From assembly GCA_964412405.1 (NCBI GenBank), contig CAYPOB010000004.1:1-35410 (forward strand): a DNA stretch of 35,410 bases, read 5' to 3'. A model generated the notes under the pieces. That model did no database searches. It was not told the origin of the DNA and worked only from the letters and a program-made list of their open reading frames with translations. This stretch comes from JAJOKI01 sp964412405 (GTDB taxonomy: Archaea; Halobacteriota; UBA148; JAJOKI01). Positions 17,545 through 23,740 of this stretch are shown one piece after another. Position 1 is the stretch's first letter; each line of letters starts with the position of its first letter. The position numbers were made by a program, and so were the translations under genes.

Positions 17545-18174
17545 CTATAGTTTGTCGACTATTTTGGATATCTCTATCGGATCTACTGTCCTATACTCTT
17601 CTGGCGTAATAGTTACCACTTCGATTCCGTTACCTGAAGCGGAATCCCTCTTGATGGCTGTGTACACCGCACGTATGGCAAGGACGACGCCATCTCGCAG
17701 TGGCATGTTCTCTTTGTATCTATCCTCCAGGACGCCATATGCGATTGGCGATCCTGAGCCGGTAGCGACTGCCTTTCTCTCCTCGATCTGTCCGCCCAGT
17801 GCATCCAATGAATATAAACCAGGGCCTTTTTTATCTATTCCGCCCACGATCAGATGAACCAGATATGGAAAATACTTTTGATTGAATAGAATGTTGGACA
17901 GCAAGGTTGCCATCGCACTGACCGCCATCGGATTCTCTCTTCGTATTTTGTAGAGTTTCGCCTCTGCTGAGATCATTCTTATAAGGCTCTGCGCATCACC
18001 AACTGCACCAGCCGTGGCTATACTCAATCTGTCGTCGATCTGATATATCTTCTTGGCATCTTTACTTGCGATAAAATTGCCCATTGTAGCTCGCTTTTCG
18101 CTTGCTAGTACAACGCCGCTCTCACAGGCTAATCCAACGGTAGTAGTGCCTTTGTATTGATTATCGTCAACCAT
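17545..18174 (-). CDS. psmB: Proteasome beta subunit
   Basis: An N-terminal-nucleophile protease subunit of the 20S core. A 9-residue propeptide (MVDDNQYKG) would be cleaved to expose Thr10 (TTTVGLACESGVVLASEKR). The catalytic Lys lies in SEKRATMG, and GSGSPIAYGVLE is the conserved C-terminal motif. ATG 18174 is preferred over 18180 because GAGGT sits at correct spacing from it. The alpha subunit is not in the window. It lies just upstream of fttA. Confidence 0.95.
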   Translation of the reverse strand: MVDDNQYKGTTTVGLACESGVVLASEKRATMGNFIASKDAKKIYQIDDRLSIATAGAVGDAQSLIRMISAEAKLYKIRRENPMAVSAMATLLSNILFNQKYFPYLVHLIVGGIDKKGPGLYSLDALGGQIEERKAVATGSGSPIAYGVLEDRYKENMPLRDGVVLAIRAVYTAIKRDSASGNGIEVVTITPEEYRTVDPIEISKIVDKL

Positions 18175-18309
18175 CGTCATACCTCTGATTAAAAGTAGAA
18201 AATCAGTTATGCAAAGTCAAATTAGTTATCTATGTATTTAATACTATCGCTTCACGCACCCTTATCAATTCTGATATGGTGATAAAACAGCTTGATCGCT
18301 TTCATATAT

Positions 18310-18400
18310 TTACCTCAATTCTTTGAACCTATCTACTGTCAAATCTGCATCTCTAAGGACGCTTTTTAAGACATTAAGATAGAGGATTTCTCTTGCTCAT
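18310..18400 (-). pseudogene. Possible hicA remnant
   Basis: An ATG at 18400 sits where hicA normally starts (overlapping the original hicB stop), but the frame closes after eight codons. A shifted frame reads EILYLNVLKSVLRDADLTV then DRFKELR and stops at 18310. This only loosely recalls the HicA pattern VLK-x-GFxVVRQ. Treat it as a degenerate trace. Confidence 0.25.
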
Positions 18401-18626
18401 ACTGCTACTTCCAAAGAGGTCTGAGCTGATAGATTCAATGAGAGGAATATCCTCCTTATTTCCCATTCTATCCTCAATATGAAGACGAATTGCGTCTTTG
18501 GTGTTTTCTAAAGCTTCCTCATAACTATCACCCTGAGTATAACAGCCTTGAAGTTCGGGAGAGGGGGCAATAGTATCCGTCTGCATTCTTTTCAATCACC
18601 ACAGAGAGTCGATAGTTCTTCGTTAT
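18374..18626 (-). pseudogene. HicB-type antitoxin, frameshifted
   Basis: Two frames together give a HicB antitoxin: KNYRLSVVIEKNADGYY (from about 18620) and then APSPELQGCYTQGDSYEEA through IPLIESISSDLF. The join needs removal of one T in the TATTGCC near 18570, so the gene carries a 1-nt insertion. The expected start codon is ATA (18626) preceded by a stop, and the 3' end has a further G insertion that replaces the normal LFEVAV-stop ending. With three lesions the antitoxin is almost certainly inactive. An annotation starting at 18595 (MKRMQTD) would be an artefact of the frameshift. It is the third minus-strand member of the accessory array. Confidence 0.7.
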
Positions 18627-18721
18627 TTAACTTCACCGCGTCCCCTATAAAGGTAATAGCACCTTATCCTTAATAACCTTTATTTGAGAGCATAACGACG
18701 GCTAAGCAAAATAGTCCCCCC

Positions 18722-18811
18722 GCCTAACGGCCGCAGACATACGAAGTCGTTCCCGAAGGGAACGATTTGAGCGTAGCCCGATAGGGCGTAGCCGTATGTC
18801 CGCTGTTATCC
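18722..18811 (-). repeat. Palindromic multi-hairpin element A (attC-like)
   Basis: A 90-bp element. Outer arms GCAGACATACG (18733-18743) and CGTATGTCCGC (18793-18803) pair at 10 of 11. Inside are CGTTCCC-gaa-GGGAACG (18748-18764) and GCCC-gata-GGGC (18776-18787), giving a cruciform. The ends are GCCTAAC (18722) and GTTATCC (18805). On the minus strand, the sense of the adjacent genes, the 3' end reads GTTAGGC, matching the integron core-site consensus GTTRRRY. The inner half is homologous to the end of the mosaic at 19709-19765 (shared core ATTTG-GCG-AGC ... TCCGCTGTTA). Confidence 0.7.
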
Positions 18812-18825
18812 GAGTGCTTTAACAC

Positions 18826-18845
18826 CAGAATTCGAAAGAATTCTG
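18826..18845 (-). terminator. Hairpin just downstream of relE
   Basis: Arms CAGAATTC and GAATTCTG form a perfect 8-bp stem around GAAA, 18 nt beyond the relE stop on the minus strand. No strong T run follows, so termination is uncertain. It may instead be part of the neighbouring palindromic element. Confidence 0.35.
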
Positions 18846-18862
18846 AGTTTTGATTTGGGCAC

Positions 18863-19117
18863 TTATTTACCGTATACATTCTTCCTATGACCAACTTTTA
18901 AAACTGAGATGTGAAGCTTTTTGTTATCGATATCCATTATGACTCTATAATCACCCACACGCATCTTATAACCTGGGTCTCCAGCTAGTTTGGTTACATA
19001 TGCCTCAGGCCTTATTTTAATCCTCCCTAATACTGCAATTATTCGCTCTTGAACATTTTTTTCCATCTTTTTAAGCTGTCTAAATGCTTTGTCTGAGAAA
19101 ATGATGTCATAGGTCAT
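18863..19117 (-). CDS. RelE/ParE-type toxin
   Basis: An 84-residue basic protein: MTYDIIFSDKAFRQLKKMEKN, then VTKLAGDPGYKMRVGDYRVIMDI and the C-terminal VLKVGHRKNVYGK, all typical of RelE-superfamily mRNA interferases. The Arg in MRVGDYRVI and the terminal His-Arg-x-x-x-Tyr correspond to family active-site residues. It overlaps its antitoxin gene by 4 nt. Unlike the neighbouring hicB it appears intact. Palindromic elements lie on both sides of the pair. Confidence 0.88.
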   Translation of the reverse strand: MTYDIIFSDKAFRQLKKMEKNVQERIIAVLGRIKIRPEAYVTKLAGDPGYKMRVGDYRVIMDIDNKKLHISVLKVGHRKNVYGK

Positions 19118-19332
19118 AGTCCCAGCTCTTTCCTGACCTCTGCTAGTGTATGGGACTTGCCGGCTTTTATTTCTGCACGGGCTTGTGCTACCTCCCTTTT
19201 TGTCTGTTCGCTTAGTTCCTGAGAATCTTCCACTAAATCCCAGATTACTTCCTCATAGGTTTCTTTGTTAAAGAACTTCCTATTAATGAGCTCTTTTTGC
19301 AGTTCTTCACTTATTTGGATTGAAGTTGCCAT
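19114..19332 (-). CDS. Antitoxin partner of the RelE-type toxin
   Basis: A 72-residue acidic protein (MATSIQISEELQKELINRKF) with an N-terminal ribbon-helix-helix-like strand and a helical C-terminus (SHTLAEVRKELGL). This matches small archaeal antitoxins found upstream of RelE toxins. It presumably neutralises the toxin and represses the operon; palindromes at its start codon and TATA region fit that. The ATGA overlap with relE indicates translational coupling. Confidence 0.83.
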   Translation of the reverse strand: MATSIQISEELQKELINRKFFNKETYEEVIWDLVEDSQELSEQTKREVAQARAEIKAGKSHTLAEVRKELGL

Positions 19333-19369
19333 GGTGCATCACCATAGCGTACTATAGTTTATTATAGTA
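19331..19369 (-). promoter_or_regulatory. Palindromes over the relBE promoter and start
   Basis: ATGGTG-cat-CACCAT (19331-19345) is a perfect palindrome covering the antitoxin start codon. TACTATA-gtttat-TATAGTA (19350-19369) is a second one in the AT-rich promoter region. Such sites are typical targets for antitoxin autorepression. The first, with a 3-nt loop, might instead act in RNA by masking the start. Confidence 0.5.
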
Positions 19370-19402
19370 TATATGATTTCCCCTTGTTTATGCTCAAATC
19401 AA

Positions 19403-19779
19403 AATGTCGTATAACGTTTTGCGCATGTTGAAATCCCATAGGGATTACAACTCCGTCAGAGGTCACAGATGAAACATCTGTGAGATTTGCCAGATTGAAA
19501 AAGTCACAGATCGGAGATCTGTGACTCCACCAGATGTTCCATCTGGTGCATCTGGCAGAGCTGCAATGGAATTGCAGCACCGCCTAAATCTTTGATTTAG
19601 TCGGCTTCGATTTAGTCGATCTTCGATTTAGTCGGTCTTCGATCTGCGACATGTTGAAACTCTAATAGGAGTTACAACTCTCGCAGATCTCTGATCTGCG
19701 ACAAAAAGAAGTTGCCGAAGGCAATTTGGGCGGAGCATAGCGAAGCCTTTTATCCGCTGTTAGGCGATGTTGCGACATT
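19403..19779. repeat. Mosaic of hairpins with 3-nt loops (element B)
   Basis: A 377-bp non-coding block bounded by inverted AATGTCG (19403-19409) and CGACATT (19773-19779). It holds a row of perfect stems, nearly all with 3-nt loops: 19432-19446 (6 bp), 19463-19483 (9), 19502-19526 (11), 19528-19548 (9), 19560-19578 (8), 19584-19600 (7), 19681-19701 (9) and 19712-19724 (5). CTTCGATTTAGTCG repeats in tandem at 19604-19636. The phrase ATGTTGAAA...TACAACTC occurs twice (19425 and 19651). The end (19709-19765) is homologous to element A and finishes GTTAGGC. The block ends one base before the stop codon of the Fe-S gene. Its ATGTTGAA...CACCAGAT...GCAGAGC portion is shared with the insertion in proS. 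Confidence 0.85.
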
Positions 19780-20562
19780 CTAAACTCTTTTTTTCGATAT
19801 ATCACCTTTTATCCCAATCATTACACTCTCAAAAGGAATATCTTTCCCACTTTTGCTTAATGCCTCTTTGGCAATATGGACAAGTCCATAACAGCAGGGA
19901 ACTTCCATATGAAGAACTGTTAAACTTTTTATGTTTGAACTTTCTATTATCTGCTCAATTTTGTTTACATAAGTATCAACATCATCAAGTTTAGGGCAAC
20001 CGATAGCAATCGCTTTCCCCTTCAGAAAATCGCGGTGGAAATCAGCGTAGGCAAAGGGAACACAATCGGCAACCAAAATCAGATCCGCATTCTGGAAATA
20101 TGGGGCATGAGGGGAAACCAGATGAAGTTGTATCGGCCACTGCCGAAGTTGAGGAGTGTGCCTCACCCCATCCATTGACTCCTCCTCGTCCTTTGCCCAG
20201 CCGAGCGTCTGGGCTGAAGTACAGGGGCCTATTCCGGGGTGTGAATGATGTTGTGGAAGTTCATGTGCATGCTCTTTTAGATGTTTTAAGTGTTTCTCCA
20301 AGAGTTCTGGTGATTTTTCTTTAATATGGGCAATCACCCCTTCCTCGTCATACTCTTCAACTTCCATTTCCTCGATAGTCAGCGCACCCTGTGGACAGTC
20401 GCCCAGACATGCGCCGAGTCCGTCGCAGAAATTATCTTTGACGAGTTTAGCCTTTCCCTCAATGATCTGGAGAGCTCCTTCTGGACAGGAGGGGATGCAA
20501 AGCCCGCATCCGTCACATTTTTCTTCGTCGATCTTGATGATTTTTCTTTTTACTTTTGCCAT
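19780..20562 (-). CDS. 4Fe-4S dicluster-type protein of unknown function
   Basis: A 260-residue protein beginning MAKVKRKIIKIDEEKCDGCG. The first cluster motif is complete (CDGCGLCIPSCP). The second reads CDGLGACLGDCP, with Leu replacing one Cys, so it may bind an altered cluster. A His-rich linker (HLKHLKEHAHELPQHHSH) leads to a conserved C-terminal domain (LRQWPIQLHLVSPHAPYFQNADLI, CVPFAYADFHRDFLKGKAIAIGCPKLDD, HMEVPCCYGL). Similar proteins occur in anaerobic bacteria and archaea; function unknown, redox or metal-related likely. ATG 20562 has a strong GGAGGT 8-9 nt ahead; the upstream start at 20619 does not. Transfer from bacteria is possible. Confidence 0.82.
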   Translation of the reverse strand: MAKVKRKIIKIDEEKCDGCGLCIPSCPEGALQIIEGKAKLVKDNFCDGLGACLGDCPQGALTIEEMEVEEYDEEGVIAHIKEKSPELLEKHLKHLKEHAHELPQHHSHPGIGPCTSAQTLGWAKDEEESMDGVRHTPQLRQWPIQLHLVSPHAPYFQNADLILVADCVPFAYADFHRDFLKGKAIAIGCPKLDDVDTYVNKIEQIIESSNIKSLTVLHMEVPCCYGLVHIAKEALSKSGKDIPFESVMIGIKGDISKKRV

Positions 20563-20767
20563 TTGTTCAACCTCCGTTAAGAACTCTGAAATCCTTTCTT
20601 TTATAATATCCAACGCCATACGATACTGTTCACTCTCTTATACAATTTTCGACTTGTCGTTATAAATAATATCTTGTCCTCTCAATACTTCTAATCTGTT
20701 GCTTTTGGGTCTATTTCATTTGCAGGACATGTTCCTGCACTTACAAATCCCAGATTTGAGCTATTAT

Positions 20768-21089
20768 TTATTTCTTTGTAAGAGCCTCAGCAATCTGACT
20801 TTCTACATGAGTTCTCTACGCATACAAATGTCATCTTTTTCTTTTTTTAACTTTTTGTAGAGTTCTTCTTCGCCACATTCGTGGCACTCCTTTATCTTAA
20901 TCGTAGACGTTCGTATATTGGCCGCTCCGATGGACACTTATCAAACAGTATCATCTCCACTTTTCTATATTTTAATTCGCCACGTTTTCCATTGCTCCAA
21001 CTAAATACTTTACTGAAGACATCGATAACTCTATGTTCTTCATTCTGAAAATAATGACATCTCTGAAGTAAACTGACATAGGTGACATT
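20768..21089 (-). pseudogene. Decayed gene with a CxxC motif, family unknown
   Basis: The 660-bp space between the Fe-S gene and the next plus-strand gene contains protein-like minus-strand frames split by shifts. The first (21089-20892) includes QRCHYFQNEEHRVIDVFSKV and SWSNGKRGELKYRKVEMI. The second continues TIKIKECHECGEEELYKKLK, and a third ends THVESQIAEALTKK. Together they look like one protein broken by at least two frameshifts, with a zinc-type CxxC (CHEC). I cannot name the family. The remainder of the spacer shows nothing else. Confidence 0.45.
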
Positions 21090-21220
21090 TTAGCAATGTG
21101 GGATTGAAATAAGCTTCACTCTGCTGGCGTTTATTGTGATGAGAAATAAATTCAGGAAAATACAGTCAAATTGCCAGAAAACCGACAAATTAATAACCAA
21201 GGTAGTTGTACTATTTTTAG

Positions 21221-21784
21221 ATGGACGAATTAATAATTGCCCGGGAGTACGGGAAGTCTCTCCAATCTCAATTATCGGGAAAAAAGATAATAGAGGTTGT
21301 GGGCAATAGACGTGAGGGTTTGCTGAAAAACGCGATCGATACTTTTAGTGAAGATGTGCTATTTGTCAATACTATAAAGGGATATGAAACAGTTCTTAAA
21401 GAGCATTTAGACGAAAGTTGCACATTGCACACACTATCTGAGGGCTACTTTGACATAAAGCTGCAGATAAAAGATGTGAAGGGTTTGCGAAAGTTGGTAA
21501 AGCAGTTCGTAAACGAGCTTGTAACAAGTATAAAAATGAACAACCGGGAGCTTGCGATAATATATAGGGCAAACGATTTGCCGCCCACCATATTTGGATT
21601 TGAACCAAATCTCATAAAGGAAGAGTTCTGGAGACTTTTAACAATGGATTTAAGGGCTACAGACTCAATGTACTTGTTCGTATATGAAGAAAATGAGTAT
21701 CAAGTAGATATACTCTCACAGTTTACGGATGCCATAATACGAATGTCGAGTTCTGCACCGCCACGGGTGTGGAGCGTGTTTTAG
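21221..21784 (+). CDS. Hypothetical protein paired with glycosyltransferase
   Basis: A 187-residue soluble protein without signal peptide or membrane segment. It begins MDELIIAREYGKSLQSQLSG and includes KKIIEVVGNRREGLLKNAID and a central helix GLRKLVKQFVNELVTSIKMN. I do not recognise it. The alternating strand and helix pattern recalls a degenerate RecA/KaiC-like or DUF835-like alpha/beta domain without a Walker motif, but this is speculative. Its TAG is immediately followed by the ATG of the glycosyltransferase, so the two are co-translated; a cytoplasmic regulator of the synthase is a reasonable guess. Confidence 0.6.
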   Translation: MDELIIAREYGKSLQSQLSGKKIIEVVGNRREGLLKNAIDTFSEDVLFVNTIKGYETVLKEHLDESCTLHTLSEGYFDIKLQIKDVKGLRKLVKQFVNELVTSIKMNNRELAIIYRANDLPPTIFGFEPNLIKEEFWRLLTMDLRATDSMYLFVYEENEYQVDILSQFTDAIIRMSSSAPPRVWSVF

Positions 21785-23272
21785 ATGAGAGTGGCAAACT
21801 TATTATTTTTTACATCGCCCTTCATAATCTCTGCAGTTCTCACGTGGTATTTTTCCGTTCACAATGCACTAATGATATTGTCGTACTTCCTTTTTCTCGG
21901 AATGGTGATTGGTTTTTTCACGTTTATTATTCTCATCAAGCAGTACATAGATGCGAGAGGTTACGTGCCGAGTATCGTTGATAGGTATGCAAAATACAAC
22001 ACCGTAGCGGTAATACCAATATACAATGAAAGTCCTAAGCTCGTTAAAGACACCGCCTTGTCGGTTCAGTTAGCACTAGGGGGAGGAGATGTTTACGTCC
22101 TTGATGATTCGACTGATGAAAATATAAGGGATGGAATTGACGACTTGAAAAAGCTTGGAATAAACATTTTGCGAAGGGGGACTAGGAGAGGTTTCAAAGC
22201 CGGGGCGATAAACGACTTTCTAGAGGCTTACGGGAATAAGTACGAGTTGATAGCGATATTCGATGCAGACCAAAGACCTATAAGCGCCTTCCTCGAGGAA
22301 ATTCTCAGTTATTTCAGCGATCCAAAGGTAGCCTTCATCCAAATTCCTCAAGCTTACACAGAAACCGAAACCGGAGTTGGTGTCGCTGCTTACTGGCAGC
22401 AGATACCCTTTCTCAGAATCATTATGAGGGGGAGGAAAAGCAGTGCCTTCAGCCTTGGAAGCGGGTCAGTTTTCAGGATAGACGCCTTGAAAGAAATAGG
22501 GGGTCTGGACGAAGACAGTGTCACAGAAGACGTTTCATCATCTGTGGACCTACATGCTAAAGGATACAAGAGCGTTTACATAGATAAGCCGCTTATTTGG
22601 TACGGCGAGCCCCCCAAGGACGTGAAAGCCTATTTTACCCAGCAGGCGAGATGGTCTCTGGGTGGTTTTCAGCTTTTGCCTAAACTGCTAAGATCTAATC
22701 TAAAAATCCGCCAATTCATCGATTACATTACTTGTTGGAAATATTGGTTTAAAGAAGGTCCGTTGACGGTCTTTGAGATACTGGCTCCAATCTTTTTTCT
22801 TTTGCTGGGCATGCATTTTTTGAGGATTGATGCCATATTATATCTCATCGTTTATGCCCCTTTCTTTCTGTCCACGCATGCTGTTTTCGCATTTACCACT
22901 AGAAATTTCTACGGTTTTAAAGGTTTCGTTTACCATCAGTCGATCGAACTACTTGCCTTTCCCGCAGTAACAGCATCCTTCATTGCTTGGATGTTAGGGA
23001 GAAAAAGGTCATTTGCAGTAACGCCGAAAAAAGCTGGGAAAGTTTCACTAACGATAACCTCTATTCAGTCTATAGCTGTGATTCTGCTTATATTATCAGT
23101 TATCAAGGGCATGCATGAACTGATACAATTTAATTTATCGAATCTGTGGTTCTCAACTCTCATAAACGTATTCTGGGCAGCATACCTCATACCTTTTCTT
23201 ATCTTTGGATTATATATCGCACATAAACATTACGATGAAAAGACGGAAATTGGAATGATAGAGGGAGTATGA
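21785..23272 (+). CDS. Processive family-2 glycosyltransferase (cellulose-synthase-like)
   Basis: A 495-residue membrane enzyme. Two N-terminal transmembrane helices precede a GT2 domain with DDSTD (residues 107-111), DAD (160-162) in IAIFDADQRP, TED in DSVTEDVSSSVDLHAKGY, and QQARW in YFTQQARWSLGG. This D, DxD, TED, QxxRW set defines processive beta-glycan synthases such as BcsA and hyaluronan synthase. Several C-terminal helices would form the export channel; no PilZ domain is present. It likely makes and extrudes a surface polysaccharide of unknown sugar. It directly follows the unknown partner gene. Confidence 0.9.
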   Translation: MRVANLLFFTSPFIISAVLTWYFSVHNALMILSYFLFLGMVIGFFTFIILIKQYIDARGYVPSIVDRYAKYNTVAVIPIYNESPKLVKDTALSVQLALGGGDVYVLDDSTDENIRDGIDDLKKLGINILRRGTRRGFKAGAINDFLEAYGNKYELIAIFDADQRPISAFLEEILSYFSDPKVAFIQIPQAYTETETGVGVAAYWQQIPFLRIIMRGRKSSAFSLGSGSVFRIDALKEIGGLDEDSVTEDVSSSVDLHAKGYKSVYIDKPLIWYGEPPKDVKAYFTQQARWSLGGFQLLPKLLRSNLKIRQFIDYITCWKYWFKEGPLTVFEILAPIFFLLLGMHFLRIDAILYLIVYAPFFLSTHAVFAFTTRNFYGFKGFVYHQSIELLAFPAVTASFIAWMLGRKRSFAVTPKKAGKVSLTITSIQSIAVILLILSVIKGMHELIQFNLSNLWFSTLINVFWAAYLIPFLIFGLYIAHKHYDEKTEIGMIEGV

Positions 23273-23419
23273 TGTTTACTAAATGTTACATCCCTCCCCC
23301 GACATTATAGTAAATAGGCTTTTAAGATTTGCTCAAAGGCTGATGCGATACGAGACGTCGTCCAGTATTATGCGGAATATATACGCGGCTTAGGGGGTCG
23401 TGACACATAGGAGAGAAAG

Positions 23420-23651
23420 ATGTCAGCAAGGAGCGGGTTAATAAAGAAGGTCCAAGATTACATAAAGGGTAAGGAAAGGATTGCTGCAGACGAGGTAAGC
23501 AATGCTCTCAGAATAGATATGGGTATGGTGAATGAAGTTTTATTATATCTCTGACAGGAAGGGTTTGGGTGGAACCAGAATGAATGACGAGAAGATAAGA
23601 TGTGTTGACAGAAGGAATATCCAGTCCCAGACTGATCCAGCAGACCTGTAG
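23420..23651 (+). pseudogene. Small winged-helix-like gene with a frameshift
   Basis: ATG 23420, preceded by GGAGAG, opens a 44-codon frame: MSARSGLIKKVQDYIKGKER, then IAADEVSNALRIDMGMVNEV, ending LLYL and a stop at 23552. A one-base shift there continues SDRKGLGGTRMNDEKIRCVD to a stop at 23651. The combined 75-odd residues look like a small winged-helix protein. It may be a real frameshift or a sequencing error. The rest of 23273-23740 shows only a TATA-like ATATATAC near 23379 and no other gene. Confidence 0.45.
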
Positions 23652-23740
23652 ATAGAGCGATCTATATTTTTGACGAAGGAAGACCCAAGCCATCGCAGAG
23701 GTCGTGAGAACCTGGAGGGTGTTGAAATGATCGAATTTGG

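Noticed and set aside
18374..18595. HicB beginning at the ATG at 18595
   Set aside because: That N-terminus (MKRMQTD) is out of frame with the true HicB start sequence KNYRLSVVIEKNADGYY, which lies upstream in another frame.
19362..19580. Minus-strand 72-codon frame in the mosaic
   Set aside because: It runs through the hairpin repeats and has no start context or family resemblance.
19403..19779. CRISPR array
   Set aside because: The repeats are hairpins of differing sequence with irregular spacing; there is no constant direct repeat with unique spacers and no cas gene nearby.
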